Assembly (NCBI GenBank): GCA_965223105.1
Contig: OZ244987.1
Span: forward strand, 5,456,001 to 5,520,000
Reading direction: 5' to 3'
Length of the DNA: 64,000 bases
Origin: JABDMH01 sp965223105
Lineage (GTDB): Bacteria > Bacteroidota > Bacteroidia > Chitinophagales > Saprospiraceae
Part shown: positions 28,401-36,557 of the stretch, piece after piece
Position numbering within the stretch: position 1 is the first letter of the stretch
Layout of the letters: each line of letters begins with the position of its first letter
Notes under the pieces: generated by a model
Database searches by the model: none
The model's input: the letters and a program-made list of their open reading frames with translations, nothing else
Told to the model about the DNA's origin: nothing
Program-made: the position numbers and the translations under genes

Positions 28401-28570
28401 ACATATTGCTGCTATCATTCTGAATAAGAAAGTCATTTTGGTTTCAATTCCAATGATGTGGTTGGGCCCCAATATTTCAGCAGGCCCTGGTCAATAATTC
28501 AAAATGATGAGAGGATTAAAAAATCTTAATTTCAGCTGCCTGAAGATGGTCCTTTACTTGTCAGAAATGC

Positions 28571-28800
28571 TATTTTCTACTTTTTGGTGGCAAAAAGTAG
28601 AGCAAAAAGCCACCCTGGATCTTTTTCCTTGTAAAACTACGGCCTGCCCAACTCTCGCACCAAAACTCGCCTAAATCGTAAGTTTCTCGAGCTCTTGCTT
28701 CCTCGTCATCTGTGCTTCATGCTGTGTCCACCGCTGGCTCGAACACTTGGTGCTCTCTGCAGCCTCGTTTTTCAAAGGAAAAATCTCCTAAGGGATTTGG
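28571..28800 (-). repeat. Structured repeat element, inverted copy E
   Basis: The terminal 10-bp hairpin is perfect here (28577-28600, arms CTACTTTTTG and CAAAAAGTAG, loop GTGG). It is followed by the conserved GCCACCCTGGATC, TTTTTCCTTG, CTCGCACCAAAACTCGCC, GACGAGGAAG-like and CTCCTAAGGGA blocks in the reverse order of the 52-54 kb copies. The 5' double-hairpin block is missing. Confidence 0.75.
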
Positions 28801-29089
28801 AGCTCACTACATAGTCCATTTGACATTTTTATGAATTATTAAACTTGTTTCAGACAAATTTCTGAGAACCTGAGTTTTTGTGAACATCAAAATGCTCTTG
28901 TCCTTTTTCAGATAGAAAAATAGCACCTGTATCCCTTCGTACCGTAGGTACGAAATATGAGGATGGAATATACATAAAAAGCCCAGAAACAGCTTAACCG
29001 AATGAGAAGTGATGGAAAATCACGCAATCAAAAATAGATCGCTGACCAAATCGAGAAATGCTCTTTCTGCTTTTTCCTGCCTTGCTTGA

Positions 29090-29240
29090 AGCTACGGCAG
29101 ACTAGGGTGGCGAAAAATAAAATAGATCAAAAGGCCACCCTGGATCTTTTTCCTTGAAAAAACTAATTGCCCGGCTCTCGCACCAAAAAAAACAATACAA
29201 CGCCACCCCGTTTTTAAGAGAGTAGGTGCCTCAACCGATA
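29090..29240 (-). repeat. Structured repeat element, inverted eroded copy F
   Basis: GCCACCCTGGATC, TTTTTCCTTG and CTCTCGCACCAAAA blocks are recognisable, followed by AACCGATAGGTTGGCC from the first hairpin. The terminal hairpin is decayed to GGCGAAAAATAAAATAG. The rest of 28115-29486 holds no gene I recognise; open frames in it are by-products of the repeat. Confidence 0.6.
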
Positions 29241-29486
29241 GGTTGGCCTGTGCCGGTAATGGCTTATTACAGAAAATACACTTGTGAAAAAATAAATAAG
29301 AAATTGGCAGTATACGATGCTTGTCAGATTCACCCTTAAGCAGAATACCCTTGTAACGAAACAGAGATGACCTTGAGGGGACCGTTACTAGTAAAATATG
29401 GTGATGACAGAAGAAGGAAAAACTACAGTTGATGGTTGGCAACTGGACGCTTAATCGCCTCGATTGGGATAAAATGCAGCTGTTGA

Positions 29487-30986
29487 ATGCAGATGATTAA
29501 GAGCACCATTCATAGACTCCTGTTTGTCTTTCACCTGGGGTATAGCCAGCCAACAAAACATCGACTCATTGTGTTGGCTGACATGGGTAATGAACCCGAT
29601 GAGGTGCAGCAAATGGTGCATCTGCTGCTCTATGCCAACGAGTTTGATTTGGAGGGTCTGATAGCAGTTACCGGCAAGTTTCTAAATCCCCAACAAGAAA
29701 GACCCTATCGAAGAGTATTACATCCTGAATTATTTTATGAGATTATTGATGGCTATGAGCATGTATTGCCCAATCTGAAAAAACACGCCAGCGGATGGCC
29801 TGCTCCAGATTATTTAAGACCTATCGTAAAAAAGGGTCAATCGGATTACGGTATGGCCGGAACCGGAGATGGACAAGGCTCGGAAGGATCGGATCTAATC
29901 AAAAACTCTCTATTGAGGAATGACCCAAGACCCATTTATGTGGTGGTAAATGCTGGCTCCAATACCTTGGCACAGGCTTTAATCGAACTAGAAAAAGAGC
30001 AATCTAAAAAGGATCTGCTTGCTCTATTAACCAAATTACGCGTATTTGAAAATGGAGCGCAGGACAATGCTGGTGCCTGGATCTGTCAAAGATACCCCAC
30101 CTTGCATTGGATTCGGAGCAATGATCAGACATATAGCTACGGTGGCCCCAGTTGGGAATCAAAAAGTACAAACCAAGAAAGGGGAAAATTGAATCTTGGA
30201 CCGCATAGTTGGCAGCCGTTCGAATATTCAGCCATGGGTCAGCACCATTGGACTTTAACCCATATCATAGGCAACCATGGTAGGTTGGGCATGGTGTACC
30301 CTCTCCGGCAAACACATGCAGGCAGAATAGTTTTTGTAGAAGGAGGTGGAACCATTCCCTGGCTTGGTTTGGTACACCAGGGATTGAGTAGTATCGACCA
30401 TCCACATTGGGGTGGGTGGAGTGGTAGATACACCAAGCAAAAGGTAAAAAATTCATGGTCGAAGCACCAAAGTGTAAAAGTTGATGAAGAGCAATACGGC
30501 GATTTTTATCAATATATAGATGATGCTGACCAATGGACCGATCCCCTTTCTAATACCATCTACAGTAGTATTTATGCTCCGGTGTGGAGATGGCGGCAGG
30601 CATTTTTTAACGATTTTCAATGCCGAATGGACTGGTGTGTTCTGTCTTATGATGATGCCAACCACCGACCTGTAGCGGCATTGAATGGAGACCAAGAGGA
30701 GAAAATTCATATGGTGCCCTGTGAAGCGGGTGAAACACTTTCATTCGATGCATCTGCCTCAGCCGATCCTGATGGTGATACACTGCAGTTTCAATGGTGG
30801 ATCTATCCGGAGGCAGGAAGTTACCCACCATCAGTTGATCTAGAAAATGCCAATGATTCACATCTCATCTTCATTGTTCCTAAGGCTGCAAGAGGAGATG
30901 AAATACACCTGATCCTCCAGGTCAATGATCAGAACAACATAGCAAGTCTGGTCGACTACAGGCGTATCGTTTTGCAGATTCAATAA
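29487..30986 (+). CDS. DUF1593/Sde0182-like nucleoside-hydrolase-fold protein
   Basis: The product has 499 residues. HRLIVLADMGNEPDEVQQMVHLLLYANEFDLEGLIAVTGKF is the opening of the DUF1593 family, whose catalytic-like domain has the nucleoside-hydrolase fold with Asp-rich calcium site (ADMGNEPDE). FEYSAMGQHHWTLTHIIGNHGRLG and EGGGTIPWLGLVHQGL are also typical. About residues 395-499 form the C-terminal Ig-like domain (SFDASASADPDGDTLQFQWWIYPEAG). Family members occur in plant- and algal-polymer loci; the Saccharophagus member was called cellulose-binding, and true function is unsettled. The N-terminus has only a weak signal peptide, so the start may have been altered. Confidence 0.85.
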   Translation: MQMIKSTIHRLLFVFHLGYSQPTKHRLIVLADMGNEPDEVQQMVHLLLYANEFDLEGLIAVTGKFLNPQQERPYRRVLHPELFYEIIDGYEHVLPNLKKHASGWPAPDYLRPIVKKGQSDYGMAGTGDGQGSEGSDLIKNSLLRNDPRPIYVVVNAGSNTLAQALIELEKEQSKKDLLALLTKLRVFENGAQDNAGAWICQRYPTLHWIRSNDQTYSYGGPSWESKSTNQERGKLNLGPHSWQPFEYSAMGQHHWTLTHIIGNHGRLGMVYPLRQTHAGRIVFVEGGGTIPWLGLVHQGLSSIDHPHWGGWSGRYTKQKVKNSWSKHQSVKVDEEQYGDFYQYIDDADQWTDPLSNTIYSSIYAPVWRWRQAFFNDFQCRMDWCVLSYDDANHRPVAALNGDQEEKIHMVPCEAGETLSFDASASADPDGDTLQFQWWIYPEAGSYPPSVDLENANDSHLIFIVPKAARGDEIHLILQVNDQNNIASLVDYRRIVLQIQ

Positions 30987-31201
30987 CCCTGAAAAAATCC
31001 AAAGGTAATAGGTTGCGGATTTATGCTGGATATGAATCAGTCTCCCGATGGCCCTTTGGCGTAGACCAGCTCACCCTTATCCAGTATAGAGCAGAACACT
31101 TTTCCGAAATCTATACCCTATTTTTGGGTAGAGATATGGGCAAAGGAACACTGCAATGGTTTAGTAAACTCATTTTAACGTAAAAAGATTTAAGTTTAAA
31201 A

Positions 31202-32491
31202 ATGCCAATGACCATAACAAAACAACAGATCGAGGACGCGAATCGAGGGAAGATATCAAAACATGAGTCCGAATACCAGGCATTACAACTCGGCTTGGCT
31301 GACAAAGGAGTTCGGGTGGAAGAAATCATTCAGCAGTTGCAAGATTTTCAAGTGGCCATACCCAGTTGGGCTCTGGGAGCGGGTGGGACTCGATTTGGTC
31401 GTTTCTCCATTGGCGGTGAACCACGAAATTTAGAAGAAAAAATCCATGATGTTGGGCTGATCCATGCTTTGACCCAATCGGCCGGCAGCATTTCACTTCA
31501 CATACCATGGGATATTCCGGAAGATGCCGAGGCGACCCTTGCCCAGGCTAGCTCTTATGGGATTGCGTTTGATGCGGTAAATTCGAATACCTTTCAAGAT
31601 CAACCGGATCAATCCCTCAGCTACAAATTCGGATCACTTTGTCACACTGATGACAGCATTCGGGCGCAGGCTGTGGCTCATAATAAGAACGTCATCGACA
31701 TGGGCCGTTCCCTTGGATCTAAAAGCCTCACTGTTTGGCTTGCCGACGGATCAGCTTTTCCAGGGCAGTTAAATTTTCGAGAAGCGTTGGAAAGAACCTT
31801 GGACAGCCTCAAACAGATCTATCAATACCTCCCTGCTGATTGGAAACTATTCATTGAGTACAAACCCTATGAGCCCAATTTTTACAGCACCGTGATCCAA
31901 GATTGGGGTACCTCCCATCTACTGGCTACGGAATGTGGAGACCGGGCCTATTCACTGGTCGATTTGGGCCATCATCTACCAAATACAAATATTGAACAGA
32001 TAGTGTCAACGCTAATTTGGCGAGGCAAGTTGGGTGGATTCCATTTTAACGACAGTAAGTATGGAGATGATGATTTAACTGTCGGGTCGATCAAGCCGTA
32101 TCAATTGTTTCTCATTTTTAATGAGCTGGTCGAGGGTATGGCCAATAATCAGTCAAATAATCCACCCTTGGCATGGATGATTGACGCTAGTCATAATCTC
32201 AAAGATCCACTGGAAGATCTTATGCAGAGTCTGGAGGCCATCCGGTTGGCTTTGGCACAAGCACTCACCGTAGATCAACAAAAATTGAAGGAAGCACGAA
32301 ATGCAAATGATGTAACGGTAGCTCAGGAGCTGCTTCAAGACGCCTATCGCACAGATCTGCGTCCACTCGTCAGGGAAGCCAGAAGAAGGTCCGGAGGTGC
32401 ACTGAATCCCATTGAAATTTACCGACGTCTTGGCACGAGAGATATTTTAAGAGAGCAACGAGGGCTTAACACCGTCGCGACTGGATTATAG
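31202..32491 (+). CDS. rhaI: L-rhamnose isomerase, RhaI type
   Basis: The product has 429 residues and is the TIM-barrel isomerase of the Pseudomonas stutzeri kind, not E. coli RhaA. The metal-site residues fall at the same numbers as in the P. stutzeri enzyme: Glu219 (FIEYKPYEP), Asp254 and His257 (VDLGHH), His281 (GGFHFNDSKYG), Asp289 and Asp291. It converts L-rhamnose to L-rhamnulose in the cytoplasm and members accept several related aldoses. It is the first gene of a tightly packed run; its stop overlaps the kinase start by one base. A 17-base palindrome-like string (TACCC, seven bases, GGGTA) near 31115-31131 may be regulatory. Confidence 0.96.
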   Translation: MPMTITKQQIEDANRGKISKHESEYQALQLGLADKGVRVEEIIQQLQDFQVAIPSWALGAGGTRFGRFSIGGEPRNLEEKIHDVGLIHALTQSAGSISLHIPWDIPEDAEATLAQASSYGIAFDAVNSNTFQDQPDQSLSYKFGSLCHTDDSIRAQAVAHNKNVIDMGRSLGSKSLTVWLADGSAFPGQLNFREALERTLDSLKQIYQYLPADWKLFIEYKPYEPNFYSTVIQDWGTSHLLATECGDRAYSLVDLGHHLPNTNIEQIVSTLIWRGKLGGFHFNDSKYGDDDLTVGSIKPYQLFLIFNELVEGMANNQSNNPPLAWMIDASHNLKDPLEDLMQSLEAIRLALAQALTVDQQKLKEARNANDVTVAQELLQDAYRTDLRPLVREARRRSGGALNPIEIYRRLGTRDILREQRGLNTVATGL

Positions 32492-33897
32492 TGAAAGTCA
32501 CAGCAGTATTTGATATTGGCCGAACAAACAAGAAGTTTTTTCTCTTTGACAAAAAACTCAAAGAGGTTTACCGAACCTATACCATCATTGAGGAGATCAA
32601 AGATGAAGACGGATTTCCGTGTGATAACCTTACCGAAATTATCCAATGGGTGAAAAACACCCTCAACCAATTTCTACGGCATAAAACCTTTGTTATCCAA
32701 GCGGTCAATTTTTCGGCCTACGGAGCAAGTATGGTTCATTTAGATAAATTTGGAAACCCGGTTGCTCCGCTGTACAGTTATTTAAGACCGATTTCGTCTG
32801 ATATCCTAGCGAAATTTTATGCCACTCATGGAGATGTGTGGCAATTGGCGAAAGAAACCTCCTCCCCTCCCCTGGCCATGCTTAACTCGGGTCTCCAGCC
32901 CTACTGGATTAAATATGCCAAACCGGATCTCTTTAAAAAGATCAAATGGTCACTTCATTTTCCACAGTATCTGAGCTACCTCTTCACTGGAATACCAGTG
33001 AGTGATTACACCAGTATCGGCTGCCATACAATGCTTTGGGACTACTCGAAAAAAGATTACCACCAATGGGTGTACGACGAAGAAATCGATCGCGTGCTGG
33101 CACCGATCGTCGACACCAGAACCATGATTCTTAAATCTTATCAGGACCGACGTCTAAAATTCGGAGTAGGCATCCATGATAGCTCATCGGCACTGCTGCC
33201 CTATTTCCGATTTGCCAAAGCTCCCTTTCTGCTCATATCCACAGGCACCTGGAGTATTTCGATGAATTCATTTTCTGATGCTCCTCTTACTGAAGAGGAT
33301 TTGCAGAATGATGTCCTAAATTTTATGCAGATCGATGGGAGACCAGTTAGAGCTTCACGGCTCTTCTTGGGAAATGAATACAAATTACAGATCAAAGAGT
33401 TATTAAGGCACTTCAACAAGAAGCCCAAGCACCATCACCACATCAAGATTAGGTGGAAATTAATAAATAAACTGCGCTCCAACTACCAAAGAAAATTCAC
33501 TTTTGACTCCATAAAATTATCGCACCTAGTGTCGGAAAAAGTTGGACTTGATCATTTCAAGGATTTTGGCGAGGCATATCATCAGCTGATGCTCGAGCTC
33601 GTTGAGTTGCAAGTAAGAAGTAGTAGAATGGCCATTGGCGAGACAGCTTTGAAAAAAATCTACATCGACGGTGGATTTATCAATAATGATATCTATGTGA
33701 AACTATTGGTCGATCACTTCTCAACTTACAAAGTCGAGACAGCCCGATCTGGGCTTGGATCAGCACTTGGCGCTGCTATTGTCATTGCTGACAAGGAAAT
33801 GACTGAAAATTCCCTGACTAAACACTATGAATTAAAAAGGCAGAAAAGAAAAAAATCACGAAAGGCGAAAAGGAGACATGATGCAAATCAAATTTAA
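32491..33897 (+). CDS. FGGY-family kinase, probable L-rhamnulokinase
   Basis: The product has 468 residues and starts at GTG, overlapping the rhaI stop (TAGTG). It has the two-domain FGGY layout: phosphate-1 loop VFDIGRTNKKFFLFD, NFSAYGASMVHLD, LLISTGTWSISMNSF as phosphate-2 loop, and IDGGFINNDIYVKLLVDHF with GSALGAAI near the end. By position between rhaI and the aldolase gene it should phosphorylate L-rhamnulose at C1, although its sequence is closer to the fuculokinase-like Bacteroidota branch than to E. coli RhaB. The C-terminus is strongly basic (KRQKRKKSRKAKRRH), which is unusual. It overlaps the next gene by 20 bases. Confidence 0.87.
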   Translation: MKVTAVFDIGRTNKKFFLFDKKLKEVYRTYTIIEEIKDEDGFPCDNLTEIIQWVKNTLNQFLRHKTFVIQAVNFSAYGASMVHLDKFGNPVAPLYSYLRPISSDILAKFYATHGDVWQLAKETSSPPLAMLNSGLQPYWIKYAKPDLFKKIKWSLHFPQYLSYLFTGIPVSDYTSIGCHTMLWDYSKKDYHQWVYDEEIDRVLAPIVDTRTMILKSYQDRRLKFGVGIHDSSSALLPYFRFAKAPFLLISTGTWSISMNSFSDAPLTEEDLQNDVLNFMQIDGRPVRASRLFLGNEYKLQIKELLRHFNKKPKHHHHIKIRWKLINKLRSNYQRKFTFDSIKLSHLVSEKVGLDHFKDFGEAYHQLMLELVELQVRSSRMAIGETALKKIYIDGGFINNDIYVKLLVDHFSTYKVETARSGLGSALGAAIVIADKEMTENSLTKHYELKRQKRKKSRKAKRRHDANQI

Positions 33898-35038
33898 TCC
33901 TAACTATCCAGACATTGATTATTTGCGAAGAAGAGCTAAAAAGCGTATACCACGTTTCGCCTTCGAATACTTGGATGGAGGCTGCAACAGCGGCGTGAAC
34001 CTTCGAAGAAATACTGAGGAAATTCGGAAGGTGCAACTGAAACCTATTTACTTAAGGGATCACGGTACTGCCTCACTTCAAACGGATTTATTTGGTACAA
34101 CATTCGATGCCCCTTTTGGTGTTTCGCCAATCGGATTGCAGGGACTAATGTGGCCACGGGCTTCCGAAATTCTAGCTAAAGCTGCCTACAGTCATAATAT
34201 TCCTTTCATTTTGAGTACCGTCGCTACTGCTTCCCTGGAAACAATTAGTGAAATTACAGAGGGTAAAGCCTGGTTTCAGCTCTATAATCCGGTGGAGGAC
34301 AAATTACGTAATGACTTATTGCGACGTCTACAAGAAGCAGAATACCCCGTATTGGTCATTTTATCTGATGTACCCACCTTTGGCTATCGATCAAAGGAAA
34401 TTATTAATGGCCTGGCTATACCACCACGAATGACGGTGAGAAATATTTTACAGATACTGGCACGCCCTAATTGGGCCGTCCAAACACTCATTGCCGGTCA
34501 ACCATCCTTCAAATCACTAACTCCTTACCTTCCGAAGCGAGCAAACCTGAAGCATCTTGGTCTATTTATGAATAAGACCTTTTCTGGTAGACTAAATGAA
34601 GACAAGATCAGTGCGATCCGGGATAAATGGAAAGGGAAGTTGGTGCTTAAGGGAGTAGCAAGTGTAGAAGATACCGAAACAGCGATCAAACTTGGGTTGG
34701 ATGGAGTGATTATATCAAACCATGGGGGAAGGCAATTGGACCATGGTCAATCCAGTATCGAAGCCCTCCGGCCGATTGTGGCAAAATACAAGGATCAAAT
34801 CAAGATCATGGTGGATAGTGGAATGCGCACGGGACCCGATATCGCCTCCATGCTGGCTTCCGGGGCAGAATTTACTTTTTTAGGCCGCTCCTTTATGTAT
34901 GGTGTGTCAGCACTGGGCAAGGAGGGAGGCAATCACACTATTTCTATTCTAAAAAGGCAGCTTATTCAAGTGATGGAACAATTGTGTTGTGACCATATTC
35001 AAGATTTACCAAATCATTTGATCCATAACCGACCATGA
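33878..35038 (+). CDS. lldD: FMN-dependent L-lactate dehydrogenase
   Basis: The product has 386 residues of the alpha-hydroxy-acid oxidase/dehydrogenase family. FAFEYLDGGCNSGVNLRRN opens the barrel, FGVSPIGLQGLMWPRAS and FILSTVATASLE line the FMN site, Lys258 lies in VLKGVAS, and the active-site signature SNHGGRQLD spans 280-288 with catalytic His282. It oxidises L-lactate to pyruvate and feeds electrons to quinone. In rhamnose catabolism through RhaEW, L-lactaldehyde becomes L-lactate, so this enzyme closes the route to central metabolism. It overlaps the kinase gene by 20 bases and the transporter gene by four (ATGA), showing one transcript. Confidence 0.9.
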   Translation: MMQIKFNPNYPDIDYLRRRAKKRIPRFAFEYLDGGCNSGVNLRRNTEEIRKVQLKPIYLRDHGTASLQTDLFGTTFDAPFGVSPIGLQGLMWPRASEILAKAAYSHNIPFILSTVATASLETISEITEGKAWFQLYNPVEDKLRNDLLRRLQEAEYPVLVILSDVPTFGYRSKEIINGLAIPPRMTVRNILQILARPNWAVQTLIAGQPSFKSLTPYLPKRANLKHLGLFMNKTFSGRLNEDKISAIRDKWKGKLVLKGVASVEDTETAIKLGLDGVIISNHGGRQLDHGQSSIEALRPIVAKYKDQIKIMVDSGMRTGPDIASMLASGAEFTFLGRSFMYGVSALGKEGGNHTISILKRQLIQVMEQLCCDHIQDLPNHLIHNRP

Positions 35039-36438
35039 GAACAAAGCAAGCGTCCGTCCAATCTGAAGAATTTGAAAGAGAACCAGTACCAGCCTCACAT
35101 CTGAAGACGTGGCGGAGTTTTCTGGGCATGTATGCTGGTGAACATGCTGCAGGCACCGAATTTATAATCGGCCCGCTTTTTCTCACAACCGGTGTTAGTG
35201 CTTTTGATTTAATTATCGGTTTACTGCTGGGCAATTTAATGGCGGTATTGAGTTGGCGATTTCTGACTGCTGAAATAGCGGTAAAAAACCGGCTCACACT
35301 ATATTTTCAGCTGGAGAAGATCTGTGGAAAGAAACTGGTCACCTTCTATAACATCGCTAACGGTCTGCTTTTCTGTTTCCTGGCTGGTGCAATGATTACC
35401 GTGTCAGCAACCGCTGTTGGTATTCCCTTTGACATGGAGATGCCAAAATTAACCGACACAACTCCTAATAGCATTACTTGGGTAATTATTGTTTTGGCCA
35501 TCGGGGCCGTTATTTCGATCATTGCCGCTAAAGGATATAGCACTGTCTCAAGAGCTGCCAATTGGTTGTCTCCTTTCTTAGTCCTTGCTTTTCTAGCCTG
35601 TGGAATTGTGGCATTGGGTCAGTTAGGTGTTTCGAGCTTTTCTGATTTTTGGGCCATTTGGGGACAAGGATCTGATCCCTTTCCTGGTCAAATAAAATAT
35701 ACTTTTTGGCATGTCCTTTTATGGTCATGGTTCTGCAATGCCGCCATGCACATTGGCATGTCTGACCTCTCAGTATTTAGATACGCTAAAAAGGCAAGTT
35801 CGGGTTGGACAACTGCTGCCGGCATGTATGTTGGCCACTACATGGCCTGGATAGCAGCTGCATTACTATATGCTGTTTACCTAAAGTCACCCGAAGCCAT
35901 GACCTTCCTGGCGAATAATGAGGCACCACCCGTTGCTCCGGGACCACTTGCTTACAATGCCATTGGCATTTTTGGAATTCTTGCCGTAATCATTGCAGGC
36001 TGGACCACCGCAAATCCTACGATCTACCGGGCTGGCTTAGCATTCCAGGCCATTATGCCAAAGGCTTCTACATTTTGGGTCACTATTTGTGCAGGGCTAA
36101 TTGCCACAATTGCTGGCCTGTTTCCAGCCTTTGCCATGAAATTGCTAAATTTTGTAGCCCTATATGGTTTTATTCTGGCACCAGTGGGTGCGATCATCGT
36201 ATTCGACCAGTATCTTGCTGATCACTTCGGGGTAATGTCCAAGTACGCCGAAAAAGCAGGTATTCAATTTAATATGGCGTTCTTGCTGGCATGGCTGATA
36301 AGTTTCGCCCTATTCTACTTCATCTCCCTATCGCAAGGTGTTTTTCTTTCTTTCTTAACCCTTCCGGCTTGGTTGAGTTGTGGAATTCTTTACATATTAT
36401 TTAGTCGATTTTGGCAAGAGAGATCAGTTATGGCGTAA
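35035..36438 (+). CDS. NCS1-type (cytosine/purine permease-like) transporter
   Basis: The product has 467 residues and about twelve membrane helices. The opening GMYAGEHAAGTEFIIGPLFLTTGVSAFDLIIGLLLGNLMAVLSWRFLTAEIAVKNRLTLYF and GWTTANPTIYRAGLAFQAIMP recall the NCS1 family of nucleobase/hydantoin symporters. Its place between lldD and rhaEW, translationally coupled to lldD, argues for a substrate from the rhamnose/ulvan route, such as a sugar, sugar acid or lactate, and not a nucleobase. The substrate is unknown. It is the second transporter of the locus beside RhaT. Confidence 0.82.
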   Translation: MRTKQASVQSEEFEREPVPASHLKTWRSFLGMYAGEHAAGTEFIIGPLFLTTGVSAFDLIIGLLLGNLMAVLSWRFLTAEIAVKNRLTLYFQLEKICGKKLVTFYNIANGLLFCFLAGAMITVSATAVGIPFDMEMPKLTDTTPNSITWVIIVLAIGAVISIIAAKGYSTVSRAANWLSPFLVLAFLACGIVALGQLGVSSFSDFWAIWGQGSDPFPGQIKYTFWHVLLWSWFCNAAMHIGMSDLSVFRYAKKASSGWTTAAGMYVGHYMAWIAAALLYAVYLKSPEAMTFLANNEAPPVAPGPLAYNAIGIFGILAVIIAGWTTANPTIYRAGLAFQAIMPKASTFWVTICAGLIATIAGLFPAFAMKLLNFVALYGFILAPVGAIIVFDQYLADHFGVMSKYAEKAGIQFNMAFLLAWLISFALFYFISLSQGVFLSFLTLPAWLSCGILYILFSRFWQERSVMA

Positions 36439-36557
36439 TCAGGAATTTTAGTATGGATCATGACTTGGAAATTCTATTAACAAAGATTTTGAGAAAAAAG
36501 TAAAAGCGTTTAGACCGGTAATTATCCGGCATTTCAAATCAAATTAAACTAACAATT

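Noticed and set aside
29092..29442. Minus-strand frame of 116 codons
   Set aside because: Its C-terminal half lies in repeat copy F and reads RKKIQGGLLIYFIF, the same artefact.
36515..36529. CCGG-N7-CCGG as operator of rhaEW
   Set aside because: The inner bases are not palindromic and I found no second copy before the other genes of the locus, so I do not call it.
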